Notes: a model not told the origin generated them from the sequence alone. A DNA stretch of 55,585 bases from Acinetobacter geminorum (GCF_013009345.1 NZ_JABELE010000019.1:1-55585); one strand, 5' to 3'. Counted from the first letter of the stretch, positions 36,336 to 45,812 are shown. Made by a program: numbers and translations.

Positions 36336-36346
36336 CTACCTACAGG

Positions 36347-36748
36347 ATGCCCGCTGTGAAAAGCAACAGACCTGTCAATTTGTCCATGGGTCAGGTGTTA
36401 GCGGTAAATTTACGCTCACCCGTGGCTATTGCATCAATTTTACACCGTTTATCAGGTGTCATCGTTTTCTTATTAGTACCAGTTCTCTTATGGATTCTAG
36501 ATAAATCATTATCTTCACCAGAAGGATTTGACTACGTTAAAAATGTCGTTTTTGGAAATATCCTTGTACGTTTTGTTGTTTGGGTATTTGCAGCCGGCTT
36601 AATATTCCACTTCATTGCTGGAGTTAAGCACTTACTTGCAGATTTAGGTTTTGCTGAAGAACTGCAAAGTGGTCGTATTGCAGCGACAATTTCATTGATC
36701 TTATCTGTGGTAGCCATTATCGCAGCCTTTGTATGGATTATGTTCTAA
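36347..36748 (+). CDS. sdhC: Succinate dehydrogenase cytochrome b556 subunit
   Basis: 133 residues from ATG 36347, close to the usual SdhC length; the frame opens earlier at TTG 36302. The signature is RPVNLSMGQVL...RSPVAIASILHRLSG, with the haem/quinone-site Ser and Arg, and three membrane helices follow. Together with SdhD it anchors SdhAB and binds haem b and ubiquinone. The start codon follows AGG directly and lies 15 bases after GGAG, so initiation is unusual. Its TAA overlaps the sdhD ATG by 1 base. Confidence 0.93.
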   Translation: MPAVKSNRPVNLSMGQVLAVNLRSPVAIASILHRLSGVIVFLLVPVLLWILDKSLSSPEGFDYVKNVVFGNILVRFVVWVFAAGLIFHFIAGVKHLLADLGFAEELQSGRIAATISLILSVVAIIAAFVWIMF

Positions 36749-37113
36749 TGAAAAGTGCTACAGGTTTAACTGGTTCAGGTTCTCGTGATTGGTTTATCCA
36801 GCGTGTAAGTGCGGTTGTATTAGCAGCTTATACTGTTGTTCTTTTTGGTTGGATTCTCTGCAAAGGTGGATTTGACTATCAACAGTGGGCTGGTTTCATG
36901 ATGACATTACCAATGAAGATTTTTTCTTTATTGGCAATTTTATCGCTTATCGCACACGCATGGATTGGTATGTGGCAAGTTTTCACTGACTATGTCACTA
37001 CTCGTCAAATGGGTCCTTCAGCGAAAGGTTTACGCCTTGTACTGACGACGGCTGTCATTATTGCAGTGTTTGTGTACGCAATCTGGGGTATCCAGATTTT
37101 CTGGGCGAATTGA
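36748..37113 (+). CDS. sdhD: Succinate dehydrogenase hydrophobic anchor subunit
   Basis: 121 residues from ATG 36748, in the TAATG overlap with sdhC. Three membrane helices; the haem-ligand segment is AHAWIGMWQVFTDYV, very like E. coli SdhD. Early RDWFIQRVSAVVLAAY is the usual quinone-site Arg/Ser region. Part of complex II in the inner membrane. Confidence 0.95.
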   Translation: MKSATGLTGSGSRDWFIQRVSAVVLAAYTVVLFGWILCKGGFDYQQWAGFMMTLPMKIFSLLAILSLIAHAWIGMWQVFTDYVTTRQMGPSAKGLRLVLTTAVIIAVFVYAIWGIQIFWAN

Positions 37114-37125
37114 TAGGAAGATATC

Positions 37126-38961
37126 ATGGGCGCGATAACCCCTAAAGAAGATTATTCAAATATTCAAAACCTCACTTTCGATGCAGTTATCGTTGGTGGT
37201 GGTGGTTCTGGTATGCGTGCTTCTTACCAACTTGCTCAAGCAGGTTTGAAAGTTGCAGTACTTACTAAAGTTTTCCCAACACGTTCACATACAGTTGCTG
37301 CTCAGGGCGGTATTGGTGCGTCGTTAGGTAACATGCAAGAAGATAACTGGCACTTCCACTTTTACGATACGGTAAAAGGATCTGACTGGTTAGGTGACCA
37401 AGACGCAATTGAATTTATGTGTCGTGAAGCACCAAAAGTTGTGTATGAACTTGAACACATGGGTATGCCGTTTGACCGTAACGCTGATGGTACAATTTAC
37501 CAACGTCCGTTCGGTGGTCACTCTGCGAACTATGGTGATAAACCAGTTCCACGTGCTTGTGCTGCTGCTGACCGTACTGGTCACGCATTATTACACACGC
37601 TTTATCAAAGCAACGTGAAAATGGGTACTCAGTTCTTCGTTGAATGGATCGCGCTTGATTTGATCCGTAACGAAGCAGGTGATGTTCTTGGTGTAACAGC
37701 GATTGACCAAGAAACTGGTAATATCGCAGTATTCCAAGCAAAAGCGACATTGTTTGCGACAGGTGGTGCTGGTCGTGTTTACCGTGCATCAACAAATGCT
37801 TATATCAACACTGGTGACGGTCTTGGTATGGCTGCTCGTGCTGGTATTCCATTACAAGATATGGAATTCTGGCAATTCCACCCTACGGGTGTTGCGGGCG
37901 CAGGCGTATTGTTAACTGAAGGTTGTCGTGGTGAAGGTGCAATCCTTCGTAACAAAGACGGCGAACCGTTCATGGAACGTTATGCACCAACTTTAAAAGA
38001 CTTGGCTCCACGTGACTTCGTATCACGTTCTATGGACCAAGAAATTAAAGAAGGTCGTGGTTGTGGTCCAAAAGGTGATTATATCTTACTAGATATGACT
38101 CACTTGGGCGCTGACACAATCATGAAGCGTTTACCATCTGTATTTGAGATTGGTAAAAAATTCGCGAACGTTGACATCACTAAAGAACCAATTCCTGTAG
38201 TACCAACAATCCATTATCAAATGGGCGGTATTCCTACAAATATGCATGGTCAAGTGTGCTTACCTGAAGCAGGTACAGATAACTACACTAAACCTGTAAA
38301 AGGTTTCTATGCAATTGGTGAATGTTCTTGTGTATCAGTACATGGTGCAAACCGTTTAGGTACTAACTCACTTCTTGACTTGGTTGTATTTGGTAAAGCT
38401 GCTGGTGAGCACATTATCGACTACGTAACTAAGCATCATGGTGATGAATATGCACCACTTCCAACAAACGTATTAGAGCAAACTTTAGATCGCGTACGTA
38501 AATTGGATGAATCAACTTCTGGCGAAAATGCACAAGAAGTTGCTGATGCGATTCGTGATATCGTTCAAGACCACGCTGGTGTATTCCGTACTCAAGCTTT
38601 GCTTGATAAAGGTGTTAAAGAGATTCTTGCTCTTGAACCACGTGTGCGCAACATTCACTTGAAAGATAAATCTAAAGTATTTAACACTGCACGTGTTGAA
38701 GCGCTTGAAGTTGAAAACTTATATGAAGTTGCAAAAGCTACATTAATTTCAGCTGCTGCGCGTAAAGAGTGTCGTGGTGCGCATACTGTAGTTGATTATG
38801 AATTGCCAGCTGATCACCCAACTTATTCATACGGTCGCCGTGATGATGAGTGGATGAAGCATACTTTATGGTATTCATCAGATAACCGTTTGGAATATAA
38901 GCCAGTGCGCTTCAAACCGTTGACTGTTGATGCAATTCCACCAGCACCACGTACATTCTAA
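37126..38961 (+). CDS. sdhA: Succinate dehydrogenase flavoprotein subunit
   Basis: 611 residues. The FAD-binding loop is VGGGGSGMRASYQLA and the covalent-FAD His is in RSHTVAAQGGI. Catalytic region includes HPTGVAGAGVLLTEGCRGEG and the Arg-rich RDFVSRSMDQEI; HGANRLGTNSLLDLVVFG is the FAD-cap signature. Oxidises succinate to fumarate on the cytoplasmic side. Follows sdhD by 12 bp. Confidence 0.98.
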   Translation: MGAITPKEDYSNIQNLTFDAVIVGGGGSGMRASYQLAQAGLKVAVLTKVFPTRSHTVAAQGGIGASLGNMQEDNWHFHFYDTVKGSDWLGDQDAIEFMCREAPKVVYELEHMGMPFDRNADGTIYQRPFGGHSANYGDKPVPRACAAADRTGHALLHTLYQSNVKMGTQFFVEWIALDLIRNEAGDVLGVTAIDQETGNIAVFQAKATLFATGGAGRVYRASTNAYINTGDGLGMAARAGIPLQDMEFWQFHPTGVAGAGVLLTEGCRGEGAILRNKDGEPFMERYAPTLKDLAPRDFVSRSMDQEIKEGRGCGPKGDYILLDMTHLGADTIMKRLPSVFEIGKKFANVDITKEPIPVVPTIHYQMGGIPTNMHGQVCLPEAGTDNYTKPVKGFYAIGECSCVSVHGANRLGTNSLLDLVVFGKAAGEHIIDYVTKHHGDEYAPLPTNVLEQTLDRVRKLDESTSGENAQEVADAIRDIVQDHAGVFRTQALLDKGVKEILALEPRVRNIHLKDKSKVFNTARVEALEVENLYEVAKATLISAAARKECRGAHTVVDYELPADHPTYSYGRRDDEWMKHTLWYSSDNRLEYKPVRFKPLTVDAIPPAPRTF

Positions 38962-38975
38962 TCGGGAGTATAAAG

Positions 38976-39686
38976 ATGAGTAGAGGTACTCGTACATTCG
39001 AAATCTACCGCTATGATCCTGATAAGGATAAAGCGCCGTACATGCAAACTTTCAAGCTTGAATTGACTGATAAGCACCGTATGTTGCTTGATGCATTACT
39101 TGCTTTGAAGGTTCAAGATGAATCATTAACGTTCCGTCGTTCATGCCGTGAAGGTATTTGTGGTTCGGATGGTGTAAACATTAATGGTAAAAATGGTTTG
39201 GCTTGTTTATGGAATTTAAACGACCTGCCTGAGAAAATTGTAATTCGTCCATTACCAGGTTTGCCGGTTGTTAAAGATTTGGTTGTTGATATGAACCAAT
39301 TCTATGATCAATATGACAAAATTCAGCCATTCTTGATCAATAACCAACCAGCTCCACCTAAAGAGCGTTTACAGTCTCCTGAAGAGCGTGAACACTTAAA
39401 TGGTTTGTATGAATGTATTCTTTGTGCATGTTGTTCAACTTCATGCCCATCATTCTGGTGGAACCCTGATAAATTCTTGGGTCCTTCAGCATTGTTGAAT
39501 GCATACCGTTTTATTATCGACTCTCGTGATACTGCTACTGCAGACCGTTTGGCTCGTCTTGACGATCCATTCAGTTTGTTCCGTTGTAAAGGTATTATGA
39601 ACTGTGTGTCAGTATGTCCTAAAGGTCTAAACCCTACTAAAGCAATCGGTCACATCCGTAACATGCTATTAGATCAAGCGGGTTAA
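38976..39686 (+). CDS. sdhB: Succinate dehydrogenase iron-sulfur subunit
   Basis: 236 residues. The [2Fe-2S] cluster cysteines are in CREGICGSDG plus the later GLAC; the [4Fe-4S] and [3Fe-4S] clusters use CILCACCSTSCPSFWW and CVSVCPKGLNP. Passes electrons from SdhA to ubiquinone. Last gene of the sdh block; a terminator follows. Confidence 0.98.
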   Translation: MSRGTRTFEIYRYDPDKDKAPYMQTFKLELTDKHRMLLDALLALKVQDESLTFRRSCREGICGSDGVNINGKNGLACLWNLNDLPEKIVIRPLPGLPVVKDLVVDMNQFYDQYDKIQPFLINNQPAPPKERLQSPEEREHLNGLYECILCACCSTSCPSFWWNPDKFLGPSALLNAYRFIIDSRDTATADRLARLDDPFSLFRCKGIMNCVSVCPKGLNPTKAIGHIRNMLLDQAG

Positions 39687-39702
39687 TTCTGCACAAATAG
39701 AA

Positions 39703-39733
39703 AACGCGCATCCTTGATGTGCGTTTTTTTTTA
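39703..39733 (+). terminator. Terminator of sdhCDAB
   Basis: AACGCGCATC, CTT loop, GATGTGCGTT (one G-U pair), then nine T. It separates sdh from suc, although read-through is possible. Confidence 0.92.
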
Positions 39734-39915
39734 ATTTTATAATGTAAACTTTAGACTTTGGTCGAAAAGAGCGAGGATTTTATATATTGCACCATATATT
39801 AAAAGATAAAATCGCTTGTGTATTTCGCCAATTTATAGGTGGTATGTGTCAAAAAAATCAATCGTTGTTTAAGAACATGATACGATTTGCCACAAAGTTA
39901 TAGGTGAAAAAAGCG
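39734..39915. other. Spacer upstream of the sucA promoter
   Basis: AT-rich with no recognised gene. The ORFs crossing it are shadows. Confidence 0.5.
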
Positions 39916-39921
39916 TATACT
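39916..39921 (+). promoter_or_regulatory. Probable sucA promoter -10 box
   Basis: TATACT preceded by GCG, no good -35 at 17 bases. Transcript would start near 39928 and carry about 330 bases of leader before sucA. Confidence 0.45.
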
Positions 39922-39940
39922 AGTGAAATTAATTTAAGTA

Positions 39941-40191
39941 GCACGATCTTAGATCTGTGCTTAATTTTTATGGTTAAAGTCATTTTAGAAAAGTTAATTT
40001 TAAAGTTAATTTTTCTAAAAAGATTTGCAAAAAATTGCTCGGTTTTAATCGAGTATAAGGTGAGTGATGATGCCATTGAGGGCGTTGTGATTCATTAATT
40101 ACCTATGGAGTTTTCTCTCTAGGTAGTATGACGCCCCATGGTCTTAGAGACCTGTTGGGTAAGTAATGCCTTTTTTACCAATTTGGCATTA
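39941..40191 (+). promoter_or_regulatory. Structured leader RNA of sucA
   Basis: Five hairpins can be drawn. A: GCAC-GATC/GATC-GTGC, 39941-39960, followed by T-rich sequence. B: CTCG/CGAG, 40038-40053. C: GGCGT (40081-40085) with ACGCC (40131-40135) enclosing TACCT (40100-40104)/AGGTA (40121-40125) and GAG/CTC round TTTT, with symmetric 3x3 loops. D: GGTCT/AGACC, 40140-40152. E: TAATGCC/GGCATTA, 40164-40191. Leader motifs upstream of sucA are known in Pseudomonas (sucA-II motif); identity with those is not claimed. Confidence 0.5.
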
Positions 40192-40255
40192 TGCATCATG
40201 GGTGTGCTTAAAAGGCAGCCTGTAATATTTTTTGCAATAGGAAATGGGTCCACAA

Positions 40256-43096
40256 ATGCAAGAAGTTGCTGACGCATTGCGTCTTGACACTGAACTTTCC
40301 GCTGATAGTGCAGCGTATATTGAAGAACTTTACGAGCAGTACCTGACTTCCCCAACCTCTGTAGCTGAGGACTGGCGCCAATATTTCGATAAATATCCAA
40401 AGGGTGACCAACCACACAGCGCTGTGCGTGAGCAATTCCTATTACTAGGACGTAATGCTAACCGTGTTCAACCTGTTGTACAAAGTACTGTAAGTACTGA
40501 GCATGAGCGTCGTCAAATTGGCGTTTTACAACTTATTGCTGCTTATCGTAATCGCGGACATCAAAAAGCTAAATTAGATCCATTAGGTCTTGCTAAGCGT
40601 GAAGAGATTCCAGATTTAGATCTTTCAGCTCACGGTTTAACCAAATCAGATTTAGACACTGTATTTAATACCGGCAATCTTGAAATCGGCAAAAGCGAAG
40701 CAACGCTTGCTGAAATGATTGAAGCAATGGAAGCAATCTATTGTGGTTCGATCGGTGTTGAATACATGCATATCGTGGACACAAAAGAAAAACGTTGGAT
40801 TCAACAACGTCTTGAAAGTGCCCGTGGTAAATTCAATTACACAAATGATCAAAAGAAAGGCTTCTTAGAGCGTTTAACTGCTGCTGAAGGTCTTGAAAAA
40901 TATCTTGGTAATAAATACGTTGGTGCTAAACGCTTTGGTGTTGAGGGCGGCGAATCATTTATTCCTATGGTAAACGAGATTATTCAGCGTGCTGGTGCTG
41001 TAGGTTGTAAAGAAGTTGTTATCGGTATGCCACACCGTGGCCGTTTAAACCTTCTTGTGAATATTATGGGTAAAAACCCTGCGGACTTATTTGGTGAGTT
41101 CGAAGGTAAATCAATTCATAAAAAAGGTTCTGGCGACGTTAAATACCACCAAGGTTTCTCAAGTAATGTAATGACTCCAGGTGGCGAAGTTCACTTGGCA
41201 TTAGCATTTAACCCATCTCACTTGGAAATTGTTGGTCCTGTAGTTGAAGGTTCTGTACGTGCACGTCAAGTACGTCGTAGAGACATTGGCGGTGATGACG
41301 TTTTACCAGTTATTGTTCATGGTGATGCGGCATTTGCAGGTCAGGGCGTGAATATGGAAACCTTCCAAATGTCACAAACTCGTGGCTATACGGTTGGTGG
41401 TACAGTTCATATTATTGTGAACAACCAAGTAGGTTTCACAACTTCTGATCCTCGTGATGCGCGTTCTACAGAATACTGTACAGACGTTGCTAAAATGATT
41501 CAGGCGCCAATTTTCCATGTAAATGGCGATGATCCTGAAGCTGTTATCTTTGCTACTCAATTAGCACATGATTTCCGCCACGAATTCCGTAAAGATGTTG
41601 TTATCGATTTGTTCTGTTATCGTCGTCGTGGCCATAACGAAGCAGATGAGCCATCTGGTACACAACCATTGATGTATCAAGTAATTGCGAAGAAAGCGAC
41701 TACTCGTACACTTTATGCTGATCAACTTGTTCAAGAGAAAGTACTTGATCGTGCTGAAGCAGACCAAATGGTCGAAGATTACCGTTCTGATTTAGAAGCG
41801 GGTAATCATGTAGCAAATGCATTGATTCTTGAACCAAATACCAAAATGTTTGTTGATTGGACTCCATATTTGGGTCATGACTACACAGACGATTGGGATA
41901 CTTCATTTGACTTAAATCGCTTAAAAGAATTAGGCGAGGGCATGAGCAAACTTCCTGAAGGGTTTGTAATGCAGCGTCAGGTTCAAAAAGTAATTGAAGA
42001 TCGCGTAAAAATGCAAACTGGTGAAACTCCATTAAACTGGGGTGCAGCAGAAACTTTAGCTTATGCAACTTTATTAGATGAAGATTATCTAGTTCGTATT
42101 ACTGGTGAAGACGTGGGTCGTGGTACCTTCTCACACCGTCATGCGAAATTGCATAATCAAGCTGATGGTTCAACTTACATTCCACTTTGTCATGTGAAAG
42201 AGAACCAACCACGTTTTGCGATTTATGACTCTCTTTTATCTGAAGAAGCAGTTCTTGCATTCGAATATGGTTACGCAACTACAATTCCTAAGAGCTTGAT
42301 TATTTGGGAAGCACAATTTGGTGACTTCGTAAACTGTGCTCAAGTTGTGATTGACCAGTTTATTGCTTCTGGTGAGACTAAGTGGGAACGTGTTTGTGGT
42401 TTAACAATGTTGTTACCACACGGTTTTGAAGGTCAAGGCCCAGAACACTCATCAGCTCGTTTAGAACGTTTCTTACAGTTATGTGCTGAAGACAACATGC
42501 AAGTGATCACTCCAACGACACCTGCACAGATTTTCCATGCATTACGTCGTCAAGCTGTACGCCCAATTCGTAAGCCATTGATTGTAATGTCACCGAAATC
42601 TTTACTTCGTCATAAACTTGCTACTTCTACTTTAGAAGAGCTTGCAAATGGTTCATTCCAAACTGTAATTGACGAAATCGATCAAATTAACAAGTCAGAT
42701 GTAACTCGTCTTGTACTTTGTGGCGGTAAAGTTTATTACGACTTACTTGAAAAACGTCGTGAACAAAACTTAACTAATGTCGCAATTGTACGTATTGAAC
42801 AGTTGTATCCATATCCAGAGCAACGTCTTGCGGAAATCTTGGCTGCATATCCAAACGTGAAAGAACTTGTTTGGGCACAAGAGGAGCCGAAGAACCAAGG
42901 CGCATGGTTATTTATCGCACCGCGTTTATATGACGATATCTTAAAATCTGGCAAACAAATCCGTATCAGTTTTGCAGGTCGTGAAGCTTCTGCTGCACCA
43001 GCTTGTGGCTCACCGTACTTGCATGCAAAACAACAAGCTCAGCTAATTAATGATGCATTGGCAATCGAAGCTGAACAATCAGGAGATTCTCAATAA
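40256..43096 (+). CDS. sucA: 2-oxoglutarate dehydrogenase E1 component
   Basis: 946 residues from ATG 40256; ATG 40244 in frame adds four residues but abuts the AGGAA site. Thiamine-diphosphate enzyme that decarboxylates 2-oxoglutarate and transfers succinyl to the lipoyl arm of SucB. Signatures are LYEQYLTSPTSVAEDWRQYF at the N terminus, MPHRGRLNLL, HGDAAFAGQG and NNQVGFTTSDP in the cofactor site, and PLNWGAAETLAYATLL. Its TAA overlaps the sucB ATG by 1 base. Confidence 0.97.
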   Translation: MQEVADALRLDTELSADSAAYIEELYEQYLTSPTSVAEDWRQYFDKYPKGDQPHSAVREQFLLLGRNANRVQPVVQSTVSTEHERRQIGVLQLIAAYRNRGHQKAKLDPLGLAKREEIPDLDLSAHGLTKSDLDTVFNTGNLEIGKSEATLAEMIEAMEAIYCGSIGVEYMHIVDTKEKRWIQQRLESARGKFNYTNDQKKGFLERLTAAEGLEKYLGNKYVGAKRFGVEGGESFIPMVNEIIQRAGAVGCKEVVIGMPHRGRLNLLVNIMGKNPADLFGEFEGKSIHKKGSGDVKYHQGFSSNVMTPGGEVHLALAFNPSHLEIVGPVVEGSVRARQVRRRDIGGDDVLPVIVHGDAAFAGQGVNMETFQMSQTRGYTVGGTVHIIVNNQVGFTTSDPRDARSTEYCTDVAKMIQAPIFHVNGDDPEAVIFATQLAHDFRHEFRKDVVIDLFCYRRRGHNEADEPSGTQPLMYQVIAKKATTRTLYADQLVQEKVLDRAEADQMVEDYRSDLEAGNHVANALILEPNTKMFVDWTPYLGHDYTDDWDTSFDLNRLKELGEGMSKLPEGFVMQRQVQKVIEDRVKMQTGETPLNWGAAETLAYATLLDEDYLVRITGEDVGRGTFSHRHAKLHNQADGSTYIPLCHVKENQPRFAIYDSLLSEEAVLAFEYGYATTIPKSLIIWEAQFGDFVNCAQVVIDQFIASGETKWERVCGLTMLLPHGFEGQGPEHSSARLERFLQLCAEDNMQVITPTTPAQIFHALRRQAVRPIRKPLIVMSPKSLLRHKLATSTLEELANGSFQTVIDEIDQINKSDVTRLVLCGGKVYYDLLEKRREQNLTNVAIVRIEQLYPYPEQRLAEILAAYPNVKELVWAQEEPKNQGAWLFIAPRLYDDILKSGKQIRISFAGREASAAPACGSPYLHAKQQAQLINDALAIEAEQSGDSQ

Positions 43097-44289
43097 TGGC
43101 AACCGAAATTAAAGCACCGGTATTCCCAGAGTCTGTTGCAGATGGAACCATCGCAACTTGGCACAAAAAGGTGGGTGAACCTGTATCACGCGATGAAGTA
43201 ATCTGTGATATTGAAACCGACAAAGTTGTTTTAGAAGTTGTTGCTCCTGCAGATGGTAGCTTGGTTGCAATCATTAAAGATGAAGGCGATACAGTTCTTT
43301 CTGACGAAGTTATTGCTCAATTTGAAGCTGGTGCTGGCGCAGCTGCTGCTCCTGCAGCAGTAGAACAAGCAGTTGCTCAAACTCAAGCTGGTGCAGCTCC
43401 TGTTGTTGAACGTACAGAAACTGTTTCTGATCAAGCTCCTGCGGTTCGTAAAGCGTTAACTGAATCTGGTATTGCTGCTGCTGACGTACAAGGTACTGGT
43501 CGTGGTGGTCGTATCACTAAAGAAGATGTTGCAAACCATCAAGCTAAACCAGCTGCTAACGTTACTCCATTGAGCGTAGCTGTTGGTGAGCGTATCGAAA
43601 AACGTGTTCCAATGACTCGTTTACGTAAGCGTGTAGCTGAACGTCTTCTTGCTGCAACTCAAGAAACTGCAATGTTAACTACATTTAACGAAGTTAACAT
43701 GAAGCCAATCATGGAATTGCGTAAGCAATATAAAGATGCTTTTGAAAAACGCCATGGTGCTCGTTTAGGCTTCATGTCATTCTTCGTTAAAGCAGCAACT
43801 GAAGCGCTTAAACGCTACCCAGCTGTAAACGCTTCAATTGATGGCGATGATATCGTTTATCACGGTTACTATGACATCGGTGTTGCAGTATCTTCTGATC
43901 GTGGTCTTGTTGTACCAGTATTGCGTGATACTGATCGTATGAGCTATGCAGAAGTTGAAGCAGGTATTGCTGCTTACGCTGGTAAAGCACGTGATGGTAA
44001 ATTATCTATCGAAGAAATGACTGGTGGTACTTTCACAATCACTAATGGTGGTACTTTCGGTTCATTACTTTCAACTCCTATTTTGAACCAACCGCAAACT
44101 GGTATCTTGGGTATGCACAAAATCCAAGAGCGTCCTATGGCGGTAAATGGTCAAGTTGAAATCTTGCCAATGATGTATTTAGCACTTTCTTATGACCACC
44201 GTATGATCGATGGTAAAGAAGCTGTAGGTTTCTTGGTAGCAATCAAAGAATTGTTAGAAGAACCAGCTAAACTCATCCTTGATCTTTAA
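43096..44289 (+). CDS. sucB: Dihydrolipoyl succinyltransferase (E2 of 2-oxoglutarate dehydrogenase)
   Basis: 397 residues. Lipoyl domain with the modified Lys43 in ETDKV; an Ala/Pro/Gln-rich linker (about 75-105); peripheral subunit-binding domain (APAVRKALTESGI...GTGRGGRITKEDV); catalytic domain ending with YDHRMIDG (His368, Asp372). Forms the core of the complex. Lipoylation depends on the LipB pathway, also in this window. Confidence 0.97.
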   Translation: MATEIKAPVFPESVADGTIATWHKKVGEPVSRDEVICDIETDKVVLEVVAPADGSLVAIIKDEGDTVLSDEVIAQFEAGAGAAAAPAAVEQAVAQTQAGAAPVVERTETVSDQAPAVRKALTESGIAAADVQGTGRGGRITKEDVANHQAKPAANVTPLSVAVGERIEKRVPMTRLRKRVAERLLAATQETAMLTTFNEVNMKPIMELRKQYKDAFEKRHGARLGFMSFFVKAATEALKRYPAVNASIDGDDIVYHGYYDIGVAVSSDRGLVVPVLRDTDRMSYAEVEAGIAAYAGKARDGKLSIEEMTGGTFTITNGGTFGSLLSTPILNQPQTGILGMHKIQERPMAVNGQVEILPMMYLALSYDHRMIDGKEAVGFLVAIKELLEEPAKLILDL

Positions 44290-44307
44290 TTTCTTCGAAT
44301 AATATTA

Positions 44308-44334
44308 CCGAGGTAGAGTGATCCTCTATCTCGG
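44308..44334 (+). other. Hairpin between sucB and lpdA
   Basis: CCGAGGTAGAG and CTCTATCTCGG (one G-U pair), TGATC loop: 11 bp of stem, ending 16 bases before the lpdA ATG. No T-tract, so more likely an RNA processing or stabilising element than a terminator. Confidence 0.7.
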
Positions 44335-44350
44335 ACCATGGAGATAAACA

Positions 44351-45784
44351 ATGTCTCAACAATTTGATCTTGTTGTTATTGGCGGTGGTCCTGGTGGTTA
44401 TGAAGCTGCGATTCGTGCTGCTCAACTAGGTTTTAAAGTCGCTTGTATCGAAAAACGTATTCACAACGGTAAGCCATCTTTAGGTGGTACATGCTTAAAC
44501 GTAGGTTGTATTCCTTCTAAAGCATTACTTGATTCTTCTCACCGTTATGAAGATACAGTACATCACTTAGCTGATCACGGTATCACTACAGGTGAAGTGA
44601 ATTTTGATCTTGCTAAGCTTCTTGCTCGTAAAGACAAAATTGTTGACCAATTAACTGGTGGTATCGATCAATTGCTTAAAGGCAATGGCATTGAATGGTT
44701 AAAAGGTACAGGTAAATTACTTGCTGGTAAAAAAGTTGAGTTCGTTTCTCATGAGGGTGAAACTCAAGTTTTAGAACCTAAATACGTTATTCTTGCGTCT
44801 GGTTCTGTACCTGTAAATATTCCAGTAGCTCCTGTAGATCAAGATATTATTGTTGATTCAACTGGTGCATTGAACTTCCCAGAAGTACCTAAGCGTTTAG
44901 GTGTAATTGGTGCAGGTGTAATCGGTTTAGAGCTTGGTTCAGTTTGGCGTCGTCTTGGTGCTGAAGTTGTTGTTTTTGAAGCAATGGATGCATTCCTACC
45001 AATGGCTGATAAAGCTTTGGCAAAAGACTACCAAAAACTTTTAACTAAGCAAGGTCTTGATATTCGTATCGGTGCTAAAGTTTCTGGTACTGAAATTAAT
45101 GGTCGTGAAGTGACTGTTAAATACACTCAAGGCGGCGAAGAAAAAACTCAAACTTTTGACAAGTTAATCGTTTGTGTTGGCCGTAAAGCTTATGCTGAAG
45201 GTTTATTGGCTGAAGATTCAGGCATTAAATTGACTGAACGTGGTCTAGTAGAAGTAAACGATCACTGTGCAACTTCTGTAGAAGGTGTATATGCGATTGG
45301 TGACTTGGTTCGCGGTCCAATGCTTGCTCATAAAGCAATGGAAGAAGGTGTAATGGCTGTTGAGCGTATCCACGGTCATGCAGCTCAAGTGAACTATGAC
45401 ACAATCATTTCAGTTATCTATACACATCCGGAAGCGGCGTGGGTTGGTTTAACTGAAGAACAAGCTAAAGAAAAAGGTCATGAAGTTAAAACTGGTCAAT
45501 TCGGTTTTGCTGTAAATGGTCGTGCTTTAGCAGCGGGTGAAGGTGCTGGTTTTGTTAAGTTTGTTGCTGATGCAAAAACTGACCGTTTATTAGGTATGCA
45601 TGTTATTGGACCTGCTGCATCTGATATTGTACACCAAGGTATGATCGCTCTTGAATTTGTATCTTCAGTTGAAGATCTTCAGTTGATGACTTTTGGTCAT
45701 CCAACATTCTCTGAAGTTGTTCATGAAGCTGCACTTGCTGTAGATGGTCGTGCAATTCACGCGATTCAACGTAAGCGTAAATAA
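44351..45784 (+). CDS. lpdA: Dihydrolipoyl dehydrogenase (E3)
   Basis: 477 residues. FAD loop VIGGGPGGYEAAIRAA (9-24), redox-active disulfide Cys48/Cys53 in GGTCLNVGCIPSKA, NAD loop GVIGAGVIGLELGSVW, and the C-terminal catalytic HPTFSEVVHEAAL. Reoxidises the dihydrolipoyl arm of SucB. Being inside the suc operon, it is probably the E3 dedicated to the 2-oxoglutarate complex. Confidence 0.97.
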   Translation: MSQQFDLVVIGGGPGGYEAAIRAAQLGFKVACIEKRIHNGKPSLGGTCLNVGCIPSKALLDSSHRYEDTVHHLADHGITTGEVNFDLAKLLARKDKIVDQLTGGIDQLLKGNGIEWLKGTGKLLAGKKVEFVSHEGETQVLEPKYVILASGSVPVNIPVAPVDQDIIVDSTGALNFPEVPKRLGVIGAGVIGLELGSVWRRLGAEVVVFEAMDAFLPMADKALAKDYQKLLTKQGLDIRIGAKVSGTEINGREVTVKYTQGGEEKTQTFDKLIVCVGRKAYAEGLLAEDSGIKLTERGLVEVNDHCATSVEGVYAIGDLVRGPMLAHKAMEEGVMAVERIHGHAAQVNYDTIISVIYTHPEAAWVGLTEEQAKEKGHEVKTGQFGFAVNGRALAAGEGAGFVKFVADAKTDRLLGMHVIGPAASDIVHQGMIALEFVSSVEDLQLMTFGHPTFSEVVHEAALAVDGRAIHAIQRKRK

Positions 45785-45790
45785 AATAAA

Positions 45791-45812
45791 GAGCGGGTTC
45801 TCCGCTCTTTTT
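45791..45812 (+). terminator. Terminator between lpdA and sucC
   Basis: GAGCGG, GTTCT loop, CCGCTC, then five T. It splits the suc block, at least partially. Confidence 0.88.

Larger units (their letters stand above)
35405..36346. other. Long AT-rich spacer between gltA and sdhC
   Basis: About 940 bases without a recognised gene, holding the gltA control region (35405-35541), a 37-codon ORF of unknown status (35542-35655), a featureless AT-rich stretch (35700-36200) and the sdhC promoter and leader (36216-36346). In related organisms the gap is also long, but no conserved gene is known to me here. Confidence 0.6.

Noticed and set aside
36268..36504. 78-codon ORF overlapping the start of sdhC
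   Set aside because: Different frame of the sdhC coding region; sdhC has the clear family match.
39858..40098. Short ORFs on both strands before sucA
   Set aside because: They overlap each other in an AT-rich leader, lack ribosome sites and do not resemble known proteins; the stems there suit RNA better.
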